Source: Rhizophagus irregularis
Taxonomy: Eukaryota > Glomeromycota > Glomeromycetes > Glomerales > Glomeraceae
NCBI RefSeq assembly: GCF_026210795.1
Contig: NC_089437.1
Location: 3,534,001 to 3,598,000 of the forward strand
Reading direction: 5' to 3'
Length of the DNA stretch: 64,000 nt
The notes under the pieces were generated by a model, which worked only from the letters and a program-made list of their open reading frames with translations, had not been told where the DNA came from and did no database searches. Made by a program: the position numbers and the translations under genes. This document shows positions 11,910 to 22,268 of this stretch, piece after piece; position 1 is the first letter of the stretch, and each line of letters starts with the position of its first letter.

Positions 11910-12429
11910 TTGTTTAGTATTTGAATAAGTTTAATAAGTTTGGCAAAATCCAAATTTGTAAAAAGGCCGATTTTTATAAAATTTGGAATAACACAAAATT
12001 TGTATAATTTGTATGTATAATTAATGTAATCCTGGCTTCTATGATTATTTCAATAATTTTTTAGGATTTAATATTTTTTTTTCGCAAATTTGGCAATTTT
12101 ATATAATAAATTTGCGAATTTTCTAATTAATATACTTTTAAAAATTGCAATATGATTTAAGCTTATTTTACAATAAAAAGCTTATTTTTAAAATAAAAAG
12201 CTTATTTTATTTTAAAATAACTTTTATTTACAAGATAATCACTTTATCATCCCTTTATCATTTTCGGATGCCAAACAAACCTTATCAAAAGAAACTGTAA
12301 ATTTTAGCGAAAGTTGAAAAGTAACAATTTTGTATTAATCGAAGTGGTATTGCTATAATAACAATATATTTTCGATTTTACTGCAAATTTCGACAAAGTA
12401 TAACTTGCCGCATTAAAGTATATCAAATT
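11910..12429. other. Upstream region of the CACTA transposase
   Basis: About 520 bp of AT-rich spacer between the transposase start and the hairpin array, with AAGCTTATTTTA-type short repeats at 12160-12220. It probably holds the transposase promoter. No clear TATA assignment is possible. Confidence 0.4.
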
Positions 12430-14090
12430 TTAACGCAGTAGAACGCTAACAATTTTCGTAATTTTAATTTATTTGTCTTTTAATTATGATTTATAATTGA
12501 TTTTTCAATCGAGAAATCAACGCAGGACGCTAACGATTTTCTTATTAATTAATTGATTTGTCTTTTTAATTATGATTTATAGTTGATTTTTCAATCGAGA
12601 AATCAACGCAATAGGACGCTAACGATTTTCTTATTAATTAATTTATTTGATTTTTTAATTATGATTTATAGTTGATTTTCCTCGAGAAATCAACGCAGTA
12701 GAACGCTAACGATTTTCTTATTAATTAATTGATTTGTCTTTTTTAATTATGATTTATAATTGATTTTTCAATCGAGAAATCAACGCAGTAGAACGCTAAC
12801 GATTTTCGTAATTTTAATTTATTTGTCTTTTTTAATTATGATTTATAATTGATTTTTCAATCGAGAAATCAACGCAGGACGCTAACGATTTTCTTATTAA
12901 TTAATTGATTTGTCTTTTTAATTATGATTTATAGTTGATTTTTCAATCGAGAAATCAACGCAGTAGAACGCTAACGATTTTCGTAATTTTAATTTATTTG
13001 TCTTTTTTAATTATGATTTATAGTTGATTTGTCAATTGAGAAATCAACGCAGTAGGACGCTAACGATTTTCTTAATTTTAATTAATTGATTTGTTTTTTT
13101 TAATTATGATTTATAGTTGATTTTCCAATCAAGAATTCAACGCAGTAGGACGCTAACGATTTTCGTAATTTTAATTTATTTGTCTTTTTTAATTATGATT
13201 TATAGTTGATTTGTCAATTGAGAAATCAACGCAGTAGGACGCTAACGATTTTCTTAATTTTAATTAATTGATTTGTTTTTTTTAATTATGATTTATAGTT
13301 GATTTTCCAATCAAGAATTCAACGCAGTAGAACGCTAACGATTTTCTTAATTTTAATTAATTGATTTGATTTTTTAATTATGATTTATAGTTGATTTTCC
13401 AATTGAGAATTCAACGCAGTAGGACGCTAACGATTTTCTTATTAATTAATTTATTTGATTTTTTAATTATGATTTATAGTTGATTTTTCAATCGAGAAAT
13501 CAACGCAATAGGACGCTAACGATTTTCTTATTAATTAATTTATTTGATTTTTTAATTATGATTTATAGTTGATTTTCCTCGAGAAATCAACGCAGTAGAA
13601 CGCTAACGATTTTCTTAATTTTAATTAATTGATTTGATTTTTTAATTATGATTTATAGTTGATTTTTCAATCGAGAAATCAACGCAGTAGAACGCTAACG
13701 ATTTTCTTATTAATTAATTTATTTGATTTTTTAATTATGATTTATAGTTGATTTTTCAATCGAGAAATCAACGCAGTAGAACGCTAACGATTTTCGTAAT
13801 TTTAATTTATTTGTCTTTTTTAATTATGATTTATAGTTGATTTGTCAATTGAGAAATCAACGCAGTAGGACGCTAACGATTTTCTTAATTTTAATTAATT
13901 GATTTGTTTTTTTTAATTATGATTTATAGTTGATTTTCCAATCAAGAATTCAACGCAGTAGGACGCTAACGATTTTCTTAATTTTAATTAATTTATTTGT
14001 CTTTTTTAATTATGATTTATAATTGATTTTTCAATCGAGAAATCAACGCAGTAGAACGCTAACGATTTTCTTATTAATTAATTGATGATT
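12430..14090. repeat. CACTA central array: ~19 units with a hairpin
   Basis: About 19 tandem units of 83-96 bp, each with GAAATCAACGCAGTAG(A/G)ACG, CTAACGATTTTC and TTTAATTATGATTTATAGTTG. Most units carry an inverted pair GTTGATTT / AAATCAAC around TTCAATCGAG, able to form a small hairpin. Variant units (AATAGG, lost TAG, CCTCGAG) suggest homogenisation by unequal exchange. The array fills the gap between two divergent genes and may act as shared promoter or binding platform (inference). Confidence 0.85.
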
Positions 14091-14156
14091 TTTAAATTTA
14101 TAAATAGGACGATATGACGATATTGAACCCGCTTCGATTTTTTAAACGAATATTGA

Positions 14157-16566
14157 GTGAATATAAAATGTCAAATAATAGCAATAATAAAAAAAACAAT
14201 AAAAAAAATAACAAACAAAAGCAACAGAGGTTTCAAGAAGAAACACCTGACGAAGGATCTAATCGTCAACGGGGAAGAACGGAAGAAGAAAGTAATCCGA
14301 ATGAGACGAGTGACAAGACCAATAAGTCGACTAGCAAATCGTCACCCACCATGTCAAACAAACAAAAGCAGCAAAGGTTTCAAGAAGAAACACCTGACGA
14401 AGGATCTAATCGTCAATGGGGAAGAACGGAAGAAGAAAGTAATCCGAATGAGACAAGTGACAAAACCAATAAGTCGACTAGCAAATCGTCACCCACCAAG
14501 TCAAACAAACAAAAGCAGCAAAGGTTTTAAGAAGAAACACCGAGCGAAGGATCTAATCGTCAACGGGGAAGAGCAGAAGAAGAAAGTGATCCGAATGAGA
14601 CGAGTGACAAAACCAATAAGTCGACTAGCAAATCGTCACTCACCAAGTCAAACAAACAAAAGCAGCAAAGGTTTCAAGAAGAAACACCTGACGAAGGATT
14701 TAATCGTCAACGGGGAAGAACGGAAGAAGAAAGTAATCCGAATGAGACGATTGACAAAACCAATAAGTCGACTAGCAAATCGTCACCCATCAAGTCGATC
14801 CTCAAATCTGCAAAGTCGACTAAGCCGACTCAAGAAGAGTCTGACGATGAGGTTATAGAAATTGAACCGCCAAATATTCCTAAAGGTAATTGAATTTTGG
14901 AAAATTGCTGATTGACATGTACGATAATTAATAATTTTTATAGATCAACAAGAGATGTTATCGGAAATGAAAAACGATATGGGAATATTCGAATTCCACA
15001 AAAATTCGTATTAGTGGTTAAAGACGATCAAGGTAATGAAAGGATGATCGATGACGACGATACTGATTTAGAAGCAGGTACGATTTTGACTTCATTCGTA
15101 TAAATTCAGAATTATTCGTAAAAAAATATTACTATTAATAAAATTCTTTATTTAGAAAATCTAAAATTAAAGAAACAAATTGAAGAAGTACAAGTAGAGA
15201 ATGCAAAGCTTCAACGCGAAAATAACCGATTATTCGACGAAAATCGTTTTTTGACTCGAATAAACGAGGCCTTTGCAGACGAGAATGACGATCTACGCGA
15301 AAGCTTAAACAGGTATTCGAGAATCCGTCTGCCTAAAGCCATTCATAGGCAGACGGATCTCGAACAGCCGGCAAAACGTCAAAAAAGAATTAAGACAAAA
15401 AAGTCCGAGCGATACGAGGAAGAATCGGAGGAAGAACGGTCTGGTTCTAACAATAATGATGAGTACGACGAAAAAGAAGCTAGGGTATATTAATTTTATT
15501 TGTCTGATTCAGTTATTTAAAATTGCAGTATTGAGTAATTAAGTACCGGTTATCATTATTTGATTGTTATATTTAGGCTGAAATGAAGTCTATTTTGAAA
15601 ACCATCGATGAAACTCGAGGACTAGATTACAATGAAACGTTCAATAGCGCGAAAAATCTCAAGATTCGTCGTAAGCTAGTCCCTGAATTGCGTTCAGCCC
15701 TTGCTCCGTGTTTTCCCGCTTCGAATAAGCAACTTACAAAATGGTTGGGTTGTCTCCACAAGTCTCGTCGTTCTCATCAAAGATTAATGGATAGGGGAAA
15801 AGCCGATGAAAATAAACACCGGGTGCACTCAAACAATCGAGTACACGACGTTAGTAATGATTTATAATTATTATGCTGAATTTTATTCCGATTATGTATT
15901 GAATTTTATTCAAATTATAACGTATTTTAGAAGAAAATCCGCCGAATTAAGGCGGCAAAGAGATTATATAGTTTTGACGATGAACGGATAACAAAATATG
16001 ATAAGCGTAGATTACTAAAGATGTTATCCAATCGCTTATTTCATTCTCCAGAAATAAGCGAGACAGACGAAGAAGACCCAACAAAGTCCATAATCGCTAT
16101 TTACGACTATTCGTGGAGATCTGATGAGGTTAGAACTTCTGAATCTTGATTTTTCAGACGAATCGCTGGATTTAATTTTTATATTTTATTGTTTCTTCAG
16201 CTTAAAAATTTGCTACGAAATGTACTCGATGTACACTCGTCAAATAAGTCGAAATTAATACGCGAACGTAGATACGACGACGAGGTACAAAAATACGACC
16301 GACCACATCCGTCGAATGCTCCCGAATGGTCTTATATCGTACAACAACAAGATTTAATATTCGATACTGATATCGATCAGGGTTTAATCACTGAATATGA
16401 TGAAGAAGAAGAAGAAGTTAGTAGAGGGACAACACCAGCAACTGGCAACACCACCGAAAATGATGAAGACCATAACAAGGAAGGAGAAGAAAAACCATCA
16501 AAATCAACGGTCGGCGACAATCATAATAATTCAGATTCTGATTTACATATGGACGACGCGCAATGA
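14157..16566 (+). CDS. CACTA accessory protein with coiled coil, ~6 exons
   Basis: Exons, with GT-AG borders: first exon from 14157 (or 14168), then 14944-15077, 15156-15484, 15577-15849, 15931-16128 and 16201-16566. Exons 2-6 join in one frame. Exon 3 gives a leucine-zipper-like coil (LKLKKQIEEVQVENAKL, then ENNRLFDENRFL) and a basic KRQKRIKTKK stretch; exon 6 has an acidic, Ser/Asn-rich tail. For exon 1, the frame from 14157 is open and splices in phase with a donor at 14852 (total 664 codons). The frame from 14168 holds a TAA at 14528 and does not fit the phase of exon 2. Role by analogy: TnpA-like DNA-binding partner of the transposase. No known domain. Confidence 0.6.
14214..14801 (+). 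repeat. Four 147-bp in-frame minisatellite units
   Basis: The word GGTTT(C/T)AAGAAGAAACACC recurs at exact 147-bp spacing (TTT at 14231, 14378, 14525 and 14672), so each unit adds 49 codons without shifting frame. Copies differ by a few bases. Both the frame reading QEETPDEGSNRQ and the one reading GFKKKHLTKDL run through the units. Confidence 0.85.
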
Positions 16567-16659
16567 ACGAATCTGAATTAATTTGGTAGAAAACTTTCTT
16601 TTTTTCGTCAAAAATCTATATATATATGTAATTAATATTCCAAATTATTAGTATTAGAA

Positions 16660-17410
16660 TTTTCCATAATTCAAAATAAATTTGTCTTAATTCAGAAAAA
16701 AATTAATTACAATTCGAAATAAATTTACTGCAAATTTACCGCAATTCAGAATAAAATTTACTGCAAATATACCATAATTCAGAATAAAATTTACTGCAAT
16801 TCAGACGCAATTCAGAATAAAATTAACCGCAATTCATTAAATTTTTACCGCAATTCAGAATAAATTAACCGCAATTCAGAATAAATTTACCGCAATTCAG
16901 AATAAAATTTACCGCAATTCAGAATAGAAAATTTACTGCAATTCAGATTAAAATTTACTGCAATTCAGATTAAAATTTACTGCAATTCAGAATAAAATTT
17001 ACCGCAATTCAGAATAAAATTTACCGCAATTCAGAATAAATTTACCGCAATTCAGAATAGAAAATTTACCGCAATTCAGAATAAAATTTACCGCAATTCA
17101 GCAATTCAAAATTTACTGCAATTCAGAATAAAATTTACTGCAATTCAGATTAAAATTTAACTGCAATTCAGATTAAAATTTACTGCAATTCAGATTAAAA
17201 TTTACTGCAATTCAGATTAAAATTTACTGCAATTCAGATTAAAATTTACTGCAATTCAGATTAAAATTTACTGCAATTCGAAAAATTTACTGAATTCAGA
17301 TTAAAATTTACTGCAATTCAGATTAAAATTTACTGCAATTCAGATTAAAATTTATCGCAATTTATCAAAATTTATCATAATTCAGAATAAATTCACTGCA
17401 ATTCGGTAAA
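16660..17410. repeat. CACTA right subterminal array, ~22-bp units
   Basis: About thirty degenerate units of the form AAAATTTACYGCAATTCAGA(T/A) fill most of 750 bp. The unit is unrelated to the left-end unit. It probably serves as protein-binding sites for the right end, as in other CACTA elements (inference). The last ~150 bp to the tip carry AATCGG words that also occur just inside the left tip. Confidence 0.8.
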
Positions 17411-17607
17411 TTTATGAATATATTTTTTTAAACAATTCGGATCAAAAATACTAAGCAATTCAGATACAATTTGGATATTCTGATCGGCGTCGATCGGCCT
17501 GCCAATCGGAACTTTGCCTAAATTAATAAATCGGCCATCTTTATCACCAAATTCGGCCTAAAATCGGACATCCGATTTCTAGCCGATTTGGACTATTTCG
17601 ACCAGTG

Positions 17608-19007
17608 AATATCCATAGCATCATCATTAAGATCGAGGTTTCTCATTGCTCGGGCTAATTCCAGATCATCGCGTTTATCTTTAGCCTTCTGAAGTCGCTT
17701 TGGAAATCTTTTAGATGTCTCATATCCCATAATAAGATCAATAACATGTTGATCATCTTCACTAGTCCACTCAGGAGCATCAGGGTCACCAGGGTCATCA
17801 CCAAAATCATGATCTACATAACCATCATCCCAATCAGGATCCTGATGATCCTGAACAACGCGTGGCCGTGGTTTTGGCCGAACAGGTTTAATCTGTTGTC
17901 TATAGACCGGTGGTTTACGAACTGGCTTAGATGCTTGTAATTGTTTAAATTGTGCCTGGAAATTCTTGGTAAGTTCCTCGGCTTGTGCCTTAAGCAATTC
18001 TTGTAATCGTTCTTGAGTAATAACGTCTGTCGACCTTTGTATTACAGCACCTTCGTGTGGAGTCACGGGATGAGTATAGCCAGCCAATTCCTCTTTTTTA
18101 GCCTTTTCAATACCCTGGCGCCTTTGTAATCCATAGAACATTTCACCCTTTCGTCGCTCAAGATCACTCAATCTATCGATTAATATATTAAGAGGCGCCG
18201 TCCCGATTCTGGAAGCTTCAATAACGTTTTCTGGCAAAAGTCCTCTATAGAACTGGTCAGTAACCATAATTCGATTATATCCTACAATATCCCCAGCCCT
18301 CTCAACTCGCTTATAGTAAGATCGAACAGGTTCACCTTGTTCCTGGTAAAGATTACTAAATCGTATCTGAAGTCTTTCTTCCACGATGGTTGGAAAATTT
18401 GTACGCATATGCATAAATGCTTGATCCAGGAGAATCCCCTGTAAGACTATTGGTTGATTCTGGACAGCAGCATTAAATGGACCTCCATGATTTCCCAACC
18501 CATTAACGGGTTGATGAGTAGGACGTCCGCCCGCACGCCTCCACTGCTCTTCAACTTTAAAATTCGATCTAACGATATCAGCGCGTGATGGGAAAAATGC
18601 CTCTCCAACGGTTCTCGCCGCATTACCTGCAATCCTTGAATATACATCAGCATCAGACCCGGGTAAGTAAGTACCAACATGTAATCCATTAGCAACCTCA
18701 GGAACAGCCAAAGCTCTGAATGCTCAGCGAGTAGCACCGGCTCCACCATTTGCAGCAGCTACTAACCGAATATTCGAGAGTTCCCAATTTTTTCCAGTAA
18801 GTTCCGCATCAAACCACCTCGCCGCTTCATCTCTCATACAGCTACGAAGAACCCCATCGCTCGCACCCGACCAGGAGGCGCACCGGTATCGTCCAATGGA
18901 TCAATACCAACGGTATTAATATACCCTAAAAAGTTATCAATAAAAAGATTAAGATCTTCATCTTCCCGACCATGAAATATGGGGGCAGCTATACCAACGG
19001 CAGCCAT
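17608..19007 (-). pseudogene. Gag-like capsid-type protein of the Polinton, fossil
   Basis: The N-terminal part reads PIFHGREDEDLNLFIDNF and, further on, MRDEAARWFDAEL, the F-x-G / ED-x-x-x-FI / A-x-x-WF pattern of retroelement Gag cores. Then come FSNLYQEQGEPVRSYYKR (the Gag RxxxQxxxE/V-Y-R region), DQFYRGLLPENV, a long coil and an acidic tail. In retroelements Gag forms the particle shell. The region carries about two breaks and is severed by the CACTA insertion at its downstream edge. Its start overlaps the end of the coiled-coil gene upstream. Confidence 0.6.
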
Positions 19008-19693
19008 ATCGTATTTTGTGGATGGTTGAGAGGAGGTGGAGGAAGGTTCAATTGTCTAATCCGAAACCATTGTACTTGGATACGCAGAGCGGCTATTTGT
19101 TGGAAAAGTCGATTCCTAAGACGTCCCAATGTCCGAATTCCAAAAAGAACCCGATTATTGGCATATACAAGCCGATTTCGTGCCGCATCACGCTCGCCTA
19201 TAGCTCTATTACGTTCACCTATAGCTCTATTACGTTCTCCTCTCATAAGATTATATTGCTGCTGAAGACGACGATTAGTCGTCCGCTTACCACCAAACTC
19301 ACGTTCCAATTCAGCCAAATTAGCTTCTAAACCAGTAATAGTATCTTGTACGTTATTTAGCTCATCTTGTGTAAGACCTAACAAACCCGTTTGAACCTCG
19401 AGTTCATCTTGTAATTCATCACGTTCTTTTCGAGATCGATCGCGTTCCGCTTTTAATATATCGCGTTCTTCGTATGTTTCTCTACAGCGATGAATTAATA
19501 AATTAAGAGCATGTTTAAGACGATGGTTTGCATTTTGTACATCTCGATTAACAACCATGCGATCACTGACAGTTAAAAAATCTGTTAGATCCTTAATTAC
19601 CGCAACTAATGGTATATTATTCATATCACGCAAATCCCTAGGAGGCGGTCCAGTAGGCTCTGAAGGAGTATAAATTGCAATTGGTGTCGACAT
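18989..19693 (-). CDS. Polinton coiled-coil protein, 234 aa
   Basis: Start MSTPIAIYTPSEPTGPP; residues ~55-200 form one long charged coiled coil (ILKAERDRSRKERDELQDEL, QRGERNRAIGERNRAIGERD-like repeats). The tail is Pro/Leu-rich. It sits directly upstream of the Gag-like gene in the same direction and overlaps it by 19 bases, so the two were probably expressed together. It starts 32 bp from the divergent ATPase, so a shared promoter is likely. Role unknown; a scaffold or rod protein is possible. Confidence 0.6.
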   Translation of the reverse strand: MSTPIAIYTPSEPTGPPPRDLRDMNNIPLVAVIKDLTDFLTVSDRMVVNRDVQNANHRLKHALNLLIHRCRETYEERDILKAERDRSRKERDELQDELEVQTGLLGLTQDELNNVQDTITGLEANLAELEREFGGKRTTNRRLQQQYNLMRGERNRAIGERNRAIGERDAARNRLVYANNRVLFGIRTLGRLRNRLFQQIAALRIQVQWFRIRQLNLPPPPLNHPQNTIWLPLV

Positions 19694-19724
19694 CGTATTT
19701 AAACTAAGTTAGAATAAAATTCAA

Positions 19725-21002
19725 ATGGATCTTTATGTATACAATTTGGACGAGTACACGACCGACTCGAGACAGGGTAATGAGTTTGCCCCATCATGGC
19801 CTTTCCGTCTTGCCGTAGCAGGAAGTTCTGACTCGGGTAAGACAACTATGATTATTAATTTGTTAATGGGAGACAAGAAGGCAAAGGAGAATGGCGAAAG
19901 GTACATATTATGTGATGCGGTAATTCTAGTTGGCAGATACCTCGATGAACCGAAGTGGGCAGTTGTACGTGATTTTTTCAAAGAACAAGAAATTCCGTTT
20001 ACCGCAGTATCCCATAGTGAGATTCCAAATGTTAAGGACTTCAACTCCACCCAGGCTACTGTGGTAATCTTCGAGTATTTGATAGATGCGCCTAAAAAAA
20101 CCCAGGATCTCATCACTGGATTTTTTACACACGGGTGTCACAAAAATATCTCGTGTATCTATGTGGCCCAAAGATTCTTTACCATTCCCAAGGCTATTCG
20201 TGAAAATGTGAATTATATTTCCCTACATGGAGGTCACGGAAGTTTGATTGATACTAAGAGGATCATCCGCCAGTATACAGAAGAATCGGAGTCACTAGCT
20301 CCAGTAATCGATGACCTTACTCTACAACGCGAATTTATAGTATTTGATCTTAGAAGATCCAAGAGCGATCCGTTATCTATTCGGGTTAGATGGGATACTA
20401 GTCTCAGTTCGATCACCGATCAATCTCAGTTCGATCCTAGTTCGATCTCAGTTCAATCCCCGTTCGATCCGAGTTTGAACCCAGTTCGATCGAAGTTCAA
20501 TCCGAGTTTGAACCCAGTTCGATCGAAGTTTAGTTCCTATGGCCAGAAAGCCGTAGCTGAAGCAAAAAAGTCCTCCCAGCTAATCGAATTTGCTCGGGAA
20601 TATCCGTCGCCTAAAGAGAGAAAACACCTTCTCGTATCTGGTGTTATAGCTAAGAACGCAGATACCTGGATTAAGTACGTTTTTCGGGAAGCCTACGGAC
20701 TATCTGGTAAGACCTTGGGATCAGACTTCCAAAACTTCTTAGCGAAAGTACGGGATAGAACCACGAAGACTGAAATTCCAAAACCTGAGACCGTAAAGGA
20801 GTTATTCTTCCGATATGAAGTCCTGAAGTCTAGTCACCCTTTGGATAATAAAAAAATAATAGAAGGCATCGGGGTCCTTTTACAGATCTTTTCTAAGGGT
20901 CATATGGACCGTCGAGCATTACGAGTAGGGATCAATAGTATTTTGTATGAATCTGGTTGCTTTAGCAACCCATCTCACGAAGTTCTTCTGCAGAAGCCCT
21001 AA
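19725..21002 (+). CDS. A32-type DNA-packaging ATPase, 425 aa
   Basis: FtsK/HerA-superfamily ATPase that pumps DNA into capsids in Polintons and large DNA viruses. Walker A is GSSDSGKTT (33-41), the Walker B strand is TVVIFEYL (112-119), and the segment CHKNISCIYVAQ (138-149) with FFTIPKAIRENVNYI is the family's diagnostic sensor region. After residue ~225 comes a repeated FDPS / NPVRSKF stretch, then a charged C-terminal extension (~265-425) not usual for the family. The frame looks whole. It is divergent from the coiled-coil gene and its 3' end overlaps the next gene tail-to-tail by 41 bp. Confidence 0.88.
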   Translation: MDLYVYNLDEYTTDSRQGNEFAPSWPFRLAVAGSSDSGKTTMIINLLMGDKKAKENGERYILCDAVILVGRYLDEPKWAVVRDFFKEQEIPFTAVSHSEIPNVKDFNSTQATVVIFEYLIDAPKKTQDLITGFFTHGCHKNISCIYVAQRFFTIPKAIRENVNYISLHGGHGSLIDTKRIIRQYTEESESLAPVIDDLTLQREFIVFDLRRSKSDPLSIRVRWDTSLSSITDQSQFDPSSISVQSPFDPSLNPVRSKFNPSLNPVRSKFSSYGQKAVAEAKKSSQLIEFAREYPSPKERKHLLVSGVIAKNADTWIKYVFREAYGLSGKTLGSDFQNFLAKVRDRTTKTEIPKPETVKELFFRYEVLKSSHPLDNKKIIEGIGVLLQIFSKGHMDRRALRVGINSILYESGCFSNPSHEVLLQKP

Positions 21003-21513
21003 GAATCATGGCACTTTTTTTACGTCCTTCGAAGTCAATCCGTAGCATCCTAGCTTTTAACCCAATAGCTCCTAAGGCTCGAGAAGCAAAGTTCTTAGTC
21101 ATCGGATTTCTTACATGACTTACATAGTTTTCATAGAATGTAGTAAAGGGTTCGTCAATACCATCCGGGTATGTATTCCGTAAGAACTGATATAAGGCAA
21201 TTTCCCCACTGTCACATCCAATGGCTATAAGCTGTTCAAGAAGCCACTTCCTAGTATCCTCGTATGAATCTCCGTCCATAATTTTCATATCCAGTCTTTG
21301 TGTGAATAATTGCGTAAAATCCGCATTACTTGCCCGATGGATAATCTGGACCAACTTATCCCTGGCAAGTCCCAAGGCTTGTAAAGGTTCACTCTCGTCG
21401 CCAATCTTCTTTATAATCTGTCTATACAACACGCTGGATAATCCTCTATATGCCGCTTTTGCAGAGAATACTCCACAGTTCTGACACTGGTTTATTACGA
21501 TTGATGTTGACAT
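20962..21513 (-). CDS. Polinton unknown protein, 183 aa
   Basis: Whole frame. The N-terminus has a CQNCG motif (residues 10-14), followed by helical segments (YRQIIKKIGDE, LARDKLVQIIHRA) and ending EELREMGC. No family recognised. The final 41 bp overlap the ATPase 3' end on the other strand. A capsid-associated or processing role cannot be argued from sequence alone. Confidence 0.5.
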   Translation of the reverse strand: MSTSIVINQCQNCGVFSAKAAYRGLSSVLYRQIIKKIGDESEPLQALGLARDKLVQIIHRASNADFTQLFTQRLDMKIMDGDSYEDTRKWLLEQLIAIGCDSGEIALYQFLRNTYPDGIDEPFTTFYENYVSHVRNPMTKNFASRALGAIGLKARMLRIDFEGRKKSAMILRASAEELREMGC

Positions 21514-21728
21514 GGCTATCTTTCTTTGATTATTCGCTCACTTAGTATCCTTCACAATCTTTTTTATATATTGTTATCTTTAAATACCTGTCATTTGTAT
21601 AAAAAAAAATAACTGGCATTAAGGGATCGACCGTTGGAAAGACCGGAGGACTGGAGGACTGGAGGACCGGAGGACTGACCATTAGGAAGCGCAGTCCTTG
21701 CACAACTTGTCTATTAAGTCACTTGGGC

Positions 21729-22268
21729 TCACAGGCAATGGCACATTCCCCTACACAACTCAATATTAAGCTCTGCAAGTCTCGGGGCATGGTCCTCCAA
21801 AGTTCGTGGATGACCAGAAGGACCGGAGGAAGGTGTCCCGTTAGTCGTATCTTGCTGTAAGATAAAATCATCATATTCATCTTGGTCAGCCTGAATAGCG
21901 GCCCTGATTTGTTGTATATCATTAAAAGTTAACCGCTGGCCATCAAGATTTTCCTCATTATAGCGCGTTTCATTGATGATTTCCTCTATAAGCTCCTCCT
22001 CTTTAGAATGAACAAGGTAGTAGTCCTACACTACCTCGTAGTCACTCTCAACCAGTCTATGATACGTTCTAGTACCGTGTTGAATATAGCGTCCTGTATC
22101 TGTATTTAAATATACAGGTTGTTCCTGGGGTGGAGGCGGTACGGTTTGTCTACGGACAAGCCTTCCATCGATATAATCATGGGATTCCATAACTATTCGA
22201 TTAAAGGTATCTCCACCAACACGGATTGGACGTCCGGTTATAGGATTAGTTATATAAGGGTATGACAT
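21729..22268 (-). pseudogene. NPxTGR-motif (2-cysteine-adaptor-like) protein, broken
   Basis: The N-terminal 80 residues carry two copies of a motif: NPITGRPIRVGGDTFNRIV and NTDTGRYIQHGTRTYHRLV. This resembles the core of the 2-cysteine adaptor domain of iridoviruses and other large DNA viruses (NPxTGRxI...GxTYxxL). The following part is acidic and helical (SKEEELIEEIINETRY). The region has about one break. Role unknown; such motifs often sit in virion or structural proteins. Confidence 0.45.

Larger units (their letters stand above)
7663..17607. mobile_element. CACTA (EnSpm-like) DNA transposon, apparently complete
   Basis: 9,945 bp with 13-bp inverted tips CACTGGTCGAAAT (7663-7675 and, inverted, 17595-17607), flanked by a perfect 3-bp duplication AAT (7660-7662, 17608-17610). 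These are CACTA hallmarks. It encodes a Tnp2-type transposase (minus) and a divergent accessory protein (plus). Three arrays lie at the left end (7663-8520), in the central spacer (12430-14090) and at the right end (16660-17410). It is the youngest layer of the nest. Confidence 0.93.

Noticed and set aside
12430-14090. Regular repeats resembling a CRISPR array
   Set aside because: Units are contiguous with no variable spacers of fixed length, lie inside a eukaryotic CACTA, and have no Cas genes.
14157-14858. The Lys/Arg-rich frame as a mere shadow of the Gln/Glu-rich frame
   Set aside because: Not dismissed as a shadow, because it is the one that stays open and fits the splice phase; kept as the alternative exon 1.
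19016-19330. Plus-strand frames opposite the coiled-coil gene
   Set aside because: Opposite-strand shadows of a repetitive charged coil; no independent support.
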